Source: Scleropages formosus (taxonomy: Eukaryota; Chordata; Actinopteri; Osteoglossiformes; Osteoglossidae). From it: a stretch of DNA of 64,000 bases. The translations under genes and the position numbers were made by a program. The notes below the pieces were generated by a model. That model saw only the letters and a program-made list of their open reading frames with translations. It searched no databases and was not told the origin of the DNA. Below are positions 44,889-56,611 of the stretch, piece after piece. Within the stretch, counting starts at the first letter, position 1. Each line of letters begins with the position of its first letter. The DNA is taken from the NCBI RefSeq assembly GCF_900964775.1, contig NC_041807.1, positions 38,214,013-38,278,012 on the forward strand. Direction: 5' to 3'.

Positions 44889-47257
44889 GTTGAAGAATGA
44901 ACTTCACACTGTTGCAAAGAGGTAAAAACAGCTTTATTTAAGATATTATTACTTAACTCACATTTATGGGCACTTAAAAACGCTTGGTATTTTTCCCTCA
45001 ATGGACTGGGATATGATGTTCTACCAAATGGTTTGTAAGAATAATTGTTTTGTTGATGAGCGAACTTCCCAAGTTAATAACACTTAGTTTGTGTGTGAAA
45101 TACGTCAGATTGTTTTTAGTTCAATTTTTCAGATTCAGATGTGAAAACTAAGAGATGAGAACTAAGTGAAGAGCTCACACATTAAATGAATTACATATAT
45201 TTGAAAATCAACACAGTGAACCCATGGAAGGAGTCAGATAGCAGTAGATAATAAAAATACAGTAAAAATTACATATAAAGATAATGTACTTTCTGACTGA
45301 GAAGACATTCACTATTTGTGTAAAAATATGTCTTATTTTTTAGGTTAATAAATTCCATATTGCTTTAAAGGACTGAATCTCAACTTCATGAAAAAATTAT
45401 TGCAAAGTGTCATACATTTGGACATGTGTTTCTTCAAGGTATGCAAATATTTTCTGCATAATGTTCTACCAAAATATTGCTACTTTCTTGTTTCATTTAA
45501 AACTGGAAATTTCACATCTTGACTCTTTACCTTACACGTCAACAACAGAGGACATTTTTGTTTTTATCTGCAAGTATAAAGAATGTAAAAAAGACAGTTT
45601 TCCACGTTCTGCTTCTATCCCATGTTACCATCCCTTAGATGGATATTGACATGATTTTGTAAGAATTATATTTTACACATCAGGGGCAAATTTTCACTTT
45701 ATATTATATAGAGAGTCCTGCTCTCCGGTGGGTCTGGGGTTCAAGTCCTGCTTGGGGTGCTTTGTGACGGACTGGTGTCCCATCCTGGGTGTGTCCCCTC
45801 CCCCTCCGACCCTGTGCCCTGTGTTGCCGGGTTAGGCTCCAGTTTGCCACGACCCCGCTTGGGACAAGTGATTTCTGACAATGTGTGTGAGATTTTATTT
45901 CTCTCCTCAGATTTTACTTCTCCAGATATTTTTAATTATTTTCCGGATTGATGAACGTAACTCCTGTTCTGCCTGTGGTTGGGCTGAGTATGAAATAGAT
46001 GGAAGATGTTGTCCTATGTGTACACCTGGTAAGTCAAGGTGTATCAAACTGGAGCTGACATGGCTACATTTGTGACACCTTTCATCATCGCAACAGTATT
46101 ATTTGAAACTGGCACATTAACCAATATATATTTTCCTTTAGGGTATCATGTTATAGAGCACTGTACAGCATCCGACATGACATTATGTCGTCCATGTCCC
46201 GAATCCACCTTCACTGATAAACCACATGGACGTCGTATTTGCAATCCCTGTACAACCTGTAATCATGGTGAGAATTAGTTTTCCTTCACAGGTGTTAAAC
46301 CACATATTCATCTGTTGCAGAAGGTGTATTAAATGCATAAAATGGTATTTCTACAACTTCCTTCTGAATAATTTGTGAATACGAAAATTATTTTTTCTAC
46401 ACTTCCACAGGTCTGGGTTTAAAGACAGTGAAGGAATGTAAACCTTTTTCAGACGCAGTGTGTGGAGTTCTGGAAGGGAACTATTGTACTGATCCTTATA
46501 AGGGAGGATGTAGAGCAGCACAGAAACACACAACCTGCAAACCTGGACACTTCATCAAACACCCTGGTATGAATGGATTTTTCATTTTACACTTTTAACC
46601 TTATCTGTAAATGATCATTACTTTGCTCTTGCCAGGTACGTCACTGTCTAAAATGTATGTTGCCAAATATCGTAGGAACAGATTCTAAGGACACTGTGTG
46701 TGAAAGCTGCCCTGAAAACTCTTACTCCAATGGTTCTTCTACATCCTGTACACCACACACAGAGTAAGTCTGTCCCTGTTCATGTTTTTTTTGCCCATGG
46801 AGTGTGTTCAGAAAAATGATAGTGTTAATGCAGGTAGACCACAAATACAGGTGTTATTATGCTGAATGTTGTCATTGGAAGAATGAGCAACGTCAGCAAT
46901 TAAAATTAAAGCCACATTTCTTATACAATATACCGTGTTTTTTGGTACAGCTGTGAATCCGAAGGACGTCCCACAGTCAAAACAGGAGACAGTGTGTCGG
47001 ATTCTGTGTGTGGAGAGAAGAATCTGATGCCTATTGTAGCTGGGACCACTGCTGGAGTAATTTTAATGGTATTTCTAGTTCAAATCGGACTAAGACTATA
47101 CCAATTAAAATGTTGTCAAAGGGAGACTCCTCCAGTCTGTCCGGTACGAAAACTTTGGTGTCCTTTGAACATAAAAATTCAACATGCTTTTCTCCATAAA
47201 AACGCTGATGAAGGCATTTGGCTGCAATGTGTCCAAAAGAAACAGGAACACCTGTGA
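44889..47257 (+). CDS. TNFRSF14-like receptor, copy 2
   Basis: A 33-base leader exon (44,889-44,921) is followed by 45,344-45,438, where the start codon at 45,388 opens MKKLLQSVIHLDMCFFK. Later exons are 45,911-46,028 (ILLLQIFLIIFRI signal core, then CRD1 YEIDGRCCPMCTPG), 46,142-46,267, 46,411-46,566, 46,676-46,763 and 46,951 onwards (membrane segment IVAGTTAGVILMVFLVQIGL). All phases agree. The signal peptide and four-exon ectodomain look functional. After the membrane segment the frame either reads through to TAA at 47,255 (PVRKLWCPLNIK tail) or uses a donor at 47,144. The leader exon holds an upstream start whose nine-codon frame closes at a TAA just into the next exon. This is the most complete receptor in the window. 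The CRD1 exon also has an internal acceptor 15 bases in, equal to the copy 1 and 3 border. Confidence 0.8.
45712..45892 (+). mobile_element. 5'-truncated tRNA-derived SINE
   Basis: It starts within the tRNA-like head (gagtcctgctctccggtggg), with the B box GGTTCAAGTCC and the rest of the body. Shared with unit 4 at 63,705-63,885. It lies in the intron before the CRD1 exon of copy 2. Confidence 0.8.
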
Positions 47258-47664
47258 AATGACTACAGTGCAGTAGTTCAGATTAAAATGCTTTTATTTA
47301 AATTGTTCCTTGTTTGTATTATGTGCAGTACTTCCAGAACACATCAGAGGTGATAAGAAAATCTCAGTGTTCTCAGTATTCAGATTTTTATAAAGCATTT
47401 TTACCAATATACTATTATGAACTAACGTGTCATTAACTTATTCCAGAGTATATTGACTCTTGTACCTTTTTTTAGGAAATGGAACAACTGCAGTCACTTT
47501 CTTGTGACCACAGACATCCATCAGAAGCTCCCTGGAGGATCTTTTGAGTTTTCCTAAAGATAAATTGACTTGTTCATGGAACTGTACACTACATCTTTCT
47601 TTATACAGCGTAGAGATGTGTGTCACAGCTATTATGGATTGCATTTAATATATATATTTTCACA

Positions 47665-48120
47665 GTTATGAATCCGAATGACTTCTCACAGTCAATCCAG
47701 GAGTAGATAGTGCGACACTCTGAATGTGGAAAGAACAGTCAAAGTCTTAGACTTGGGATTATGGGTGCAATAATTTTTGTGCCGTTACTAGTAGGAGTAG
47801 CAGCAGGAATAATATACACATTCAGGCTCCTTCAAAAGAAATACAACTGATTTGTTTGGTAAGACAGTGTTGTTTATTTACATATAAAAAAGGTGTCTTA
47901 ACTGGTTTGGCTTCAAATTAACATCTAGACAATTTTTTGTTCTTTAGGTCCTTCAGGACAAGATCAGGTGTGTTATTTCTCCATATTTATCTCCACTTTT
48001 AAAGCTAATTTTTACGTAGTATTTAAGAAGTTTCCACTTTTGTCAATTAACAGACTTTTTTACCATTATAATAGGAATACCACGTACAGGAGTCAGAAAG
48101 AGGTGAAATTCATCACTCAG
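47665..48120 (+). pseudogene. Second, decayed membrane exon and tail exons behind receptor copy 2
   Basis: After an acceptor (ttttcacag) comes a diverged copy of receptor exon 6: YESE, then SECGKNSQSLRLGIMGA and a hydrophobic run (IIFVPLLVGVAAGIIY). The frame shifts between its two halves and there is an early stop. Short exons follow at 47,948-47,967 and 48,075-48,120, matching exons 7 and 8 of copies 1 and 3 in place and, for the first, in length. They may serve copy 2 by splicing from the donor at 47,144, or be what is left of another receptor. Confidence 0.5.
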
Positions 48121-48395
48121 GTGAGAAACTGAAATGACAATTGAATTATGAAACCAAATGATTCACGCACTAAAATACGGTTTTCTGATGTATATCAGCC
48201 AATATAATTATCAGGATATCTTTATAGGTAAATTATAAATCCATGACCTATGACTGCTTACTTTTACTGTAAGGATATCATGTTTCTTGTCTTTAAAAGC
48301 AGGTTCTTTCCCTTCCCAGGTTCCAAAGGAATGTCTTAAAGCACTGAATGGCTCAACTGAGCAGGGATCAGTTAGTGGCACTTCAGAAGACACCA

Positions 48396-48614
48396 CACAC
48401 ACACACACTTTCAGAACCGCTTGTCCCATACAGGGTCACAGGGAACCGGAGCCTAACCCGGTAACACAGAGCGTAAGGCCGGAGGGGGAGGAGACACACC
48501 CAGGACAGGACACCAGTTCACCGCAAGGCACCCTAAGCAGGACTTGAACCCCAGACCCACCAGAGAGTAGGACTGTGGTTCAACCCACCGCGCCACTGCG
48601 CCACCGCACCCCCT
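48396..48614 (-). mobile_element. tRNA-derived SINE
   Basis: Minus-strand copy with a (CA)n end and GGTTCAAGTCC B box, flanked by AGACACCA-type repeats (48,388-48,395 and 48,622-48,629). It includes a short internal duplication of the head (gcgccactgcgccaccgc). Confidence 0.82.
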
Positions 48615-48621
48615 GATCAAG

Positions 48622-49781
48622 AGACACCAGTTCTTGCATTTTTAAACAGAACAAACAATAGGAAACCTGTGAAAAATTTGGAGAAATGCTTTTTTTGAAG
48701 TTCTCAGACTGCTACTGAGAGTTTTAGGAGGATTTTGCAACAGATTCATCATGGTCTGGAGAAGTCAAAACAAGTATCAGAGAATGAGTTGGCATCAACT
48801 TCTGGGTTCTAAGAGATACTTGCACTTTAAGGCTTGGCAGTAGTGGATAATGACTTTTTCCTCAGACTTGGTGCCATTTCTAAAATGTCATCGTCCATAT
48901 TGCAGATCCAGAAATTATTCTGCAGTATAACGGACACCCTTAGTCCATTCTGTTGTTTTACTGTACAGCACTTTATGTCCACTGGCTTTCATTGTTACAT
49001 GTATTTGTGTGCAATATGACTTTATTTACCTACATGTCTTTATCTGTACAAGCATGTGTATCAGCTTCAGATTGATATTTGTGCCTAAATTTCATAACAT
49101 ACTAGTTACAGCTATGAGTGTTGACCTGGATGTATTTTATTTCCCTTGAAAAAAAAAATTTATAAGATGTGTTTTTGATTTGAAGAACACTTATGCTGTG
49201 TTCTGCAGAGAACATTAGAAAACTGTTAAATGAAGATACCTTAATGATCAGGGGTATTTACCTGAGAGCTGGTTGTCTAGTGGTGTAGAGGTGTTTAAGA
49301 TTTAAGTTGTGGGTTATGAGTAGACAGGACAACAAATGGTGCAAATGAATGAAATGAGTGTGTTTTTAATGTTCTGCTGAAAGAGAAAATAAAGTGTACA
49401 AAATAAAGACAAGTTAAGTCAGGTGGAATGGCTTGCCCCCTGTGTTGCAGGGTTAGGCTGCAGTTTGCTGTGACCCCGCTGGGACAAGCGGTTTCAGCCA
49501 ATGTGTTACTGAGTGGAAAAAATTGCTTTTAATTGATGAAGCAGTGAAAATCAGGAGGCCTCCAAAAACCCTTAAAAACAAGAACACACCTGTAACCTTT
49601 TCTACCAAGTCCAACACCTCCAGATGCTGTGGCTCCAGCTGGACACCACTGAACAGGACTAGATTGTAGGCAAGAAATTATGAGCAGCCCCACCTTTAAG
49701 GTTTGAAACCACTGTCTGTCTATGCGCATTGCTGCCACCTGCAGGACAACAGACTTACTGCAGTTACACTTTTTTAATTTA
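48622..49781. other. Gene-free stretch between units 1 and 2
   Basis: No exon is recognised. A SINE tail fragment lies at about 49,435-49,503 (tgtgttgcagggttaggctg, gggacaagcggtttcagcc). The sequence does not match the flank left of the LINE at 19.1 kb, so the shared block begins at the LINE. Confidence 0.5.
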
Positions 49782-51403
49782 AGTTTCAAGTTTATTGTCA
49801 TACAGACAAGTACCATGTACGTGTATCATGAAAATCTTCCTGAATGCTTCTCCACAGACTATGGAAAAAGACAACAGAAATACTGCACAAACAAAACAAT
49901 GACAATGACAGTGAGTAGTGCAACAGCAATAGCAATAAATAATGGTAACAGTAGTAACAATAATGCCAGTCGACAGTCAGGGAACTCAGAACGAGAGAAT
50001 GGGAATGAGAATGCTTAGAGTGGCAGTGGCAGTGTAATGTACCAATGTGCTTGGGAGGAGCAGTCCAACTCCAGCTACTAAAGATGGCACACTGGTTTGT
50101 GTTGTATAGTCTTACAGCAGTGGGGTAAAAGCTGTTCCTGTATCACATGCTGGGGTCTGTTGGTGAGGAAATCCAGGATCCAATTGCACAATGCGGCACT
50201 CAGTCCCAGCCCTAGTAGTTTATGGATCAGTTTGGTTGGAATGACAGTGTTAAATACTGAGCTACAGTCTACAAACAATAGCCTTGCATAGCAGTTTTTA
50301 TTATCTAGGTGAGACAGAATGGTGTGAAGTGTGTGTGATATTGCGTCTTCAGTGAATCTGTTGTGGCAGGAGGCAAACTGCAGTGGGTGCAGAGTGTCTG
50401 CGATGGTGTCCTTAATGTGTCCCAGCACCAGCCTCTCAAAGCATTTCATTGCAATGGGGGTCAGTGCCACTGGGCGATAGTCATTAAGGCAGCTCACGTT
50501 GTTTTTCTTGGGAACGGGGATGATGGTGGTGTTTTTGAAACAAGTGGGTACAAATCAGCTTTTTAATGAGGTGTTAAATATGTCCGTGAAGACAATAGCC
50601 AGTTGCTCACTGCATGTTTTTAAAACTTGCCCTGAAATTCCATCCGGACCAGCAGCTTTGCGGATGTCGACTCGGCTAAAAGTTTTCCTCACCTGTGCCA
50701 CAGAGACGGTGAGACCGGCATTATCATCATGTACTGTGGGGATTCGCAGCAGGGGGTCTTTGTTCTCGAGCTAGAAGCGGCCATAAAACGCGTTCAATTC
50801 GTCAGGGAGAGATGGAGCGGCACCTGTCAATGACCGCCTTTGTGGTTTATAATCTGCTAATGTTTGGATTCCCTGCCACAGCCTACGTGCACCTTGAGTG
50901 CAGTTAAGCTCTGATTCCACCTTCCTGCTGTATTCCCGTTTCACGCTGGCAATGGCTTTGCGGAGCTCGTACTTGCTCTTCTTGTACGCATCCTTGTCTC
51001 CGGACTGAAACGCTCAAGTTTGCGCGCGGATCTTATTTCGGAGGTAATCCACAGTTTTTTGTTGGCGAATGAGCGGACTGTTTTATGTGGTATGAAGACA
51101 TTTACACAGTACCCGATGAAGTCCGTGACCACTGTGGCATACTCGTCCAGATTGGAGGATGAGTTGCTGAACATGTCCCAGTCCACGGAGTCGAAGCAGT
51201 CCTGGAGCCTTTCCTCAGCTTCTGGTGTCCAGCGCTGCACAATGCGTGGAACAGGCTCCTCTCGCTTCAGTTTCTGCTTGTAGACCGGGAGCAATAGGAT
51301 CGAGGCGTGATCTGACTGACTGGTGGGACAGGAGATGTGCTGATGGTATGTTGGGTACATATTTCTGAAATCGGCTTGGTTAAAGTCCCCAGAAATAATG
51401 AAG
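49782..51403 (-). mobile_element. LINE (CR1/L2/Rex1 group), internally deleted, duplicate of the 19.1 kb copy
   Basis: On the minus strand it holds the end of the endonuclease (SGDFNQADFRNMYPTYHQH, SQSDHASILLLPVY), the linker and the amino part of reverse transcriptase ([52 protein letters not shown]). It then jumps near 50,140 to the 3' UTR, losing the FADD box and the carboxy end. It ends at 51,403 against the hAT-like terminus. Confidence 0.82.
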
Positions 51404-52514
51404 TAGGGGTGGGCGATACCGCAAAATTTGGTATCGATCCGATACCAAGTAAATACAGGGCCAGTATCGCCGATATTGATACCGATACTTCTTAATCTTA
51501 AAAGCTTGCACTTGAACTTACATGTACTTTCCTGTAGGGAAGAGCAGAGTGTCATCATTTATGAGGTGAATGCATCATTAATACACTAAAAATCTGAATA
51601 CACTTTCATGACATGACCACTAAAAGATTTTGTGATTTGTGCTCTCGGCGCACCTGTAATTAGTCGTGTGTATGTTAAAACCCAGGAAAGATTTTAAGCA
51701 CTTTTAAGCAAAAAAAAAAAAAAAAAAATATATATTACTGCATTTATTACTGCAAACTGAATTTGCACAGTTAACACAAAAGAGATACTCTGCCATTTTC
51801 ATATTTCAGGTTGAGGTATATATTTTTCAATTCCAATAAAATAATTTATTTTGATAACACGTTTCAGTGTGCTGATTATTATTCTAATGTCTGAATATAC
51901 TATATATAGTATATATTTATTCATCAGTCTGCTAAAATAACAACTATGATGACTAATTACACTTTGAAGACTAGCATTAACTAATGCGTAAGATCTATGA
52001 CTAAAATATTACTTTCACCACTATATATATATATATAGCTACCTGGATATTCTTTGCCTCTCTGCAGTGATTTCTGTCTCAGTGACGGCCCTGGCGGAGG
52101 TCCGTCTGAAGGATTTCCCTCCTCCTCTTTTCGTTTCTTTTGAAGCTCTGAGTTCTCTTTTTTCGTGTTTTTTTTAATGTGTTTGTATAAGTTTGTGGTG
52201 TTGCCACAGTAGCGAATAGCCTTCCTACACACATCGCAGTTTGCAATGTTTTCATTTACAGCCGTAAAATAACTCCACACGACGCTCCTCTCTCTCTCTC
52301 TCGGCAGCCAAAACTTGTCACGAGTCACGTGATGGCAAGACAACAAAAAACAGCGGAGCAGATCATGCGCACACAGATATGTCTACTCTTTGATGAAAGG
52401 GAGCAATGTACGTTAGAGGAGAGAAACTTAAACTAAAGTATCGATCCAATACCAATACCAACGCTGGTATCGATACTATCGATATTATGATCGATCCGCC
52501 CCCCCCCCCCCCTA
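51404..52514 (-). mobile_element. Non-autonomous hAT-like element with BED-finger exon
   Basis: The left end TAGGGGTGGGCGATACC and the right end, which read inward begins TAGGGG and a long G run, form imperfect terminal inverted repeats. Both sub-ends are rich in TATCGAT. The minus strand at about 52,060-52,320 encodes the same BED finger as the 21 kb copy (VVWSYFTAVNENIANCDVC). The catalytic part of a transposase is missing. Candidate 8-base flanks TAATGAAG and CAGCGAAG agree at only five positions. Confidence 0.7.
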
Positions 52515-52684
52515 CAGCGAAGTAACGGATACACAGTGGAACGATCGAGTCTCACTGCGTCTGTGCACTTTGTCTTGACAATGTATTTTATGTAATGATT
52601 GTTTGGTAATTTTGTTGACCAACTGTAGGAAAATGGTGTTGGGTTTGTTTGATTGTGGATTTTTAATGTATTGTTTTGGTTGTG

Positions 52685-52896
52685 GGGGGTGCGGTGGCGC
52701 AGTGGGTTGGACCGCAGTCCTACTCCCCGGTGGGTCTGGGGTTCGAGTCCCGCTTGGGGTGCCTTGTGACGGACTGGCGTCCCGTCCTGGGTGCATCCCC
52801 TTCCCCCTCCGGCCTTACGCCCTGTGTTGCCGGGTAGGCTCCGGTTCCCCGTGACCCCGTAAGGGACAAGCGGTTCTGAAAATGTGTGTGTGTGTG
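52685..52896 (+). mobile_element. tRNA-derived SINE, unit-2-specific
   Basis: Near-consensus SINE with a perfect 13-base duplication, TGTTTTGGTTGTG, at 52,672-52,684 and 52,897-52,909. Unit 1 has one TGTTTTGGTTGTG near 21,690 and no SINE, so this insertion is younger than the duplication. Confidence 0.93.
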
Positions 52897-53119
52897 TGTT
52901 TTGGTTGTGTGTATTATTCATAACTTTATTAAATAAAGTTTGGGGGGGGGAAAAAAAAGGATGATATTCTCTCCAGATTTCTGTGGCACCTTCAACAAGA
53001 AGTATCTACCGATGTGTAGAAACACCACCGCCGGAGTTAATCTGTTCTTGTCTATGCTGTCGGTGCATAAAAGTTAATATTTTGTGGGTTTATTCGTGTT
53101 ATAATTTGTAATGGTATTA

Positions 53120-53335
53120 TTGAGTTCAAGGTTATTGTTATAGGTACAAGTAGCACGAAATTCTTCTTTACTGCTTCTCCACAGACTATGAACAAAAAAA
53201 AAAACAATAGATAATGCTGGACAAAACAATAACAATAAATAATGCTAACAATAACAACAAATACGCTAACAATAAATAATATAGAGCCAGAGTACTTAAA
53301 ACTGAGAATACTTAAAGTGACAGTGTAATGTGCCG
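53120..53335 (-). mobile_element. LINE 3'-end fragment
   Basis: Duplicate of the fragment at 21,925, differing mainly in the length of an A run. Confidence 0.75.
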
Positions 53336-53587
53336 ATCTCCTTGTTGGAGTCTCTCTGACTGTCGTTTCTGAACCCCCGAGGGACTATTTTGTGTGTGTG
53401 GAGGGAGAGCGAAGGGGGGTTGGGACGATGGGTTGCACAGGGTGTGCGGACCTTACTCTGCTTTTTACTCTTTGTCTCCTACAAAGAAGCAACTGGTCTT
53501 TTTTTCCGATGGACCACCTGTTTAACCTCTAATTGGTCTGAGCGCAGCATTCATTTATATACAGTGCGGAACTCTTAAAAGACTCTC

Positions 53588-53669
53588 CGCTACGAGCAGG
53601 ATTCGAACCTGCGCGGGGAAACCCCATTGGATTTCAAGACCAACGCCTTAACCACTCGGCCATCGCAGC
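53588..53669 (-). tRNA. tRNA-Ser(UGA), copy in U3
   Basis: An 82-base minus-strand gene with paired acceptor strands (GCTGCGA, TCGTAGC), intact D arm, anticodon TGA, serine variable arm, intact T stem (GCAGG, CCTGC), a consensus B box (GGTTCGAATCC) and a TTTT stop. Pair 31-39 is T.T instead of the A-T expected for vertebrate tRNA-Ser(UGA). Its unit 1 counterpart at 22,399 is a deleted pseudogene. Confidence 0.93.
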
Positions 53670-53759
53670 CCGCGGAAGAAGCAACTGTTATTGTAACTGC
53701 AGCGAAGTAACGGATACAGTTGAACGATCGAGTCTCACCGCGTCTCATCGAGTCCCTCC

Positions 53760-53893
53760 AACGGCCAGAGAGCGGAGGAGCGCATGCGTGGTGGACGGAC
53801 TCAGGTGTGGAGTTAGTGGGGGACAAAGTGGACACGGACACCGACCCACCGAGGCGTCTACACCTACAGGCTATACCTGTACCGGACCGTAAC
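53760..53893 (+). other. Putative non-coding first exon before receptor copy 3
   Basis: Ends at the GTAAGT donor at 53,894 after tacctgtaccggaccgtaac. Best-preserved copy of the exon also seen at 22,560 and 15,560. Confidence 0.4.
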
Positions 53894-54127
53894 GTAAGTA
53901 AAACTGCAAATCCGGCGACATTTTCGTAGGTAAGAGGAGCTCTTTAGTCTTTATGAAAACGCTACATCATGTCTTTAGTAAAGTACACTGTGATGTTAAG
54001 TCTCAAACCTCGGCAAGTAACGCGCTGTGAATCTTTACCACAACAAGGTTTCAGTCGTGATCTCGAACACTCAGGACTGTGTCAGGCACTGACTTACACA
54101 CTATTTCACACTAATTTACATTCATAT

Positions 54128-54325
54128 AGGGGGTGAAGTGACGCAGCGGGTTTGGCCTGTTCCTGCGCTCTGGTGGGTCTGGGGTTCGATTCTTGCATGG
54201 GGTGCCTTGCGATGTACTGGCTTCTCGTCCTGGGTGTGTCCCCCTCCGCTTGTGTTGCTGGGTTAGGCTCCGGTTCACCGCGCCCCTGTTTGGGTCAAGC
54301 GCTTTCTGTCTGTGTGTGTGCGCGT
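54128..54325 (+). mobile_element. tRNA-derived SINE (diverged subfamily)
   Basis: Duplicate of the SINE at 22,905. Confidence 0.8.
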
Positions 54326-54527
54326 GCACGCATTGATTTACAGCCCTTCTTTGCTGTAACGAAGCTTTTTTTTTTACACGACTTATTCGAAATCCGGCAA
54401 GATGCGCTACATTTGTACATGACATTAAGAGGAAGAGACATGGCTGTACATGTGATTCATAAGTAAACCTAGTTAGTTACTTTCCACTTGAGGCACCGAT
54501 GTTCATCGCTCGAGTAGGTACATAAAC

Positions 54528-54805
54528 ATATTTATAACTATTTATCACATTTCTCTTACACTCCCTTGCATTTGTATCTAGCAACTATTAATAACTATAA
54601 TAACTATTAATAACTATTTTTGTATATTGGGTACTTTATATTTTTCTATATTTTTTATCCTTCATTAACATATTCTATCTTCTCATCTGTGTCTTGTCAC
54701 TGTTATTCTGTCTGTGCTGTGGAAGTTTCTGTCACCAAGACAAATTCCTTGTATGTGCGAACATACTTGGCAATAAAGCTCGTTCTGATTCTGATTCTGA
54801 TTCTG
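54528..54805 (+). mobile_element. 5'-truncated LINE tail, unit-2-specific
   Basis: AT-rich start, then gtcaccaagacaaattcctt and aataaagctcgttctgattc, ending in ATTCTG repeats. This is the 3' end typical of fish L2/Rex1-like LINEs. It is flanked by ATAAAC at 54,522-54,527 and 54,806-54,811. Unit 1 reads straight through one ATAAAC near 27,902. Confidence 0.88.
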
Positions 54806-54835
54806 ATAAACGAAGGATAGAATAATCCTGGTAAC

Positions 54836-55035
54836 ACACTGGGTTAAAGCCGCTTGTGTCCTGAGCAGGGTCGCGGCCAACCGGAGGCGGAGCCTAACGC
54901 GGCAACAGAGGGCGCAGGGCTGGAGGGGACACACCCAGGATGGGACACCAGTCCGTCAGGCACCCCAAGCAGGACTTGAACCCCAGACCCATGGGAGAGC
55001 AGATCTTGGCCAAACTGCTGCACCGCCATGCCCCC
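54836..55035 (-). mobile_element. tRNA-derived SINE (older subfamily)
   Basis: Duplicate of the SINE at 27,930. Confidence 0.8.
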
Positions 55036-55385
55036 AACACAAAACCTTTAGTGAGCGTAATACTATATGCATTATTTGCAATTTATCTGGGGATGATCAT
55101 AAACATAAAGTTACAATGCATGAATATGTACACGAGTTGGCGAAGTGAGTCCGGAAAAGATGAGTTTTCAGACCCTTGAATGTAGGCAGAGATTCAGCAG
55201 TTCTGAGTGAGAGGAGGGAGGTCGTTCCATCAAAACGGAGCCAGAACCGAGAACTTCCACGCTTTACCTTTCGTGCGTGGGACACCAAGCGAGCAGCGTG
55301 TGTGTGTGTGTTTGCTTCCAAACCAAAATATTCTCTTTTCAGTGCCCTTTTCTATCTGTTTTTTAACGTTCAGTGTTTAAGTGCG

Positions 55386-55583
55386 ATGGGGGCGTGGTGG
55401 CACGGTGGGTTGGACTGGGTCCTGCTCTCCGGTGGGTCTGGGGTTCGAGTCCCGCTTGGGGTGCCTTGCGACGGACTGGCGTCCCGTCCTGGGTGTGTGT
55501 CTCTTCCCCCTCCGGCCTTATGCCCTGTGTTACCGGGTTAGGCTCCGGTTCCCCGCGACCCCGTATGGGACAAGCGGTTCTGA

Positions 55584-55615
<32 letters not shown>
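55386..55615 (+). mobile_element. tRNA-derived SINE with (GT)n tail
   Basis: Duplicate of the SINE at 28,485, with a shorter GT run and a small change in the body (gtgtgtgtctcttccccc). Confidence 0.88.
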
Positions 55616-55619
<4 letters not shown>

Positions 55620-55933
55620 TTAGTGTGAGGGTAATAACTGTCATGTGGATTAAAACTGTGTTCTTTATGTGAGAAAAGGTGGGTTAGGGCTCATCTTCAA
55701 ATCTATAATTCTGTTCTCTTCTGATTCTATATGCAGCTACTTGTTACCCCCTGTGGACTCAGACGGTACTCGGAGACTCTGTAACCGTTTCTCTCTCTGT
55801 CGGAGAAAAGCACTTTTGTGACCGTGAAGTGTACGTCACTTTAGAGCCCTGACACCGACCCCCCAGAACAGTGTGGCCTGTTGTCCTGGGGATCCATTCA
55901 ATACATCATATAACATTCTGCTTTCTATTGTAG

Positions 55934-56295
55934 GAACAGACTGTATTGAAACTGTGTGAGAACAGCCATGAAATATTTTATTTAGATCCATGTTCATACT
56001 GTACTCAACACACAGTAAATCTGTCCCTGTTACAGCTGAGCTGATTCTGAAATGAAAAGGTACCAATGTAAAGTTCCTGCTTGCATTTTTGTATTAAACA
56101 GGATGATCTTTATTCTCTTTTCACAGTTGAGTCCACAGGACTTCCTACTGTCAAACCAGGACACAGTCCATCTTATTCTGAATGTGGACAGAACAGTCCT
56201 GGTCGTCTCATAGCTGGGATTACAGGTGGACGTGTTCAAGAAATGGTACCGGTGGAAGCAGGATGGGCATCTACAAAATGGATCTCATTCAATCA
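55934..56295 (+). pseudogene. Decayed TNFRSF receptor remnant (exons 5 and 6), unit 2
   Basis: Same remnants as at 29,067-29,432. The exon-6-like piece at 56,127-56,295 encodes ESTGLPTVKPGHSPSYSECG and again lacks a membrane helix. Confidence 0.65.
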
Positions 56296-56611
56296 GGTAA
56301 AAAAAAAAGGTTATATTTTATCTTTGCAGATTTCACTTAAAAGAAGTTAAAAGATGAGAATGAATAAAATGACTGAGACCTAAAGCAGATACTGGAAAAT
56401 AATGTTATGTTCTTGTCTTCACGCTGAAGCGGAATGTAACCAATTGTATGTAGTCGTATACGTTTACTAGAGAACATACAGTACTTGAAGTAAACATTAA
56501 ATATTGGGTCGTATTATGGCTGTTTATAATTGATTTCATTTTAATATGTTAACAGATTATACCTGTCATTATTTATATCTAATTTGACTGCAACACTTAT
56601 TTTCTCTTCAG

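Larger units (their letters stand above)
19095..49781. repeat. Segmental duplication, unit 1 (about 30.7 kb)
   Basis: The order of features from the LINE at 19.1 kb to the receptor copy 2 region is repeated from 49.78 kb to the window end, with long near-identical stretches (for example 53.3-54.1 kb against 22.1-22.9 kb, and 60.0-60.8 kb against 38.3-39.1 kb). Unit 1 is longer mainly because of three insertions of 4.6, 4.9 and 4.4 kb that unit 2 lacks at the same sites. The left edge of both units is the 3' end of the same kind of LINE. Confidence 0.9.

Noticed and set aside
51396-52522. Clean 8-base hAT target duplication (TAATGAAG and CAGCGAAG)
   Set aside because: Only five of eight positions agree, so it is not reported as a target-site duplication.
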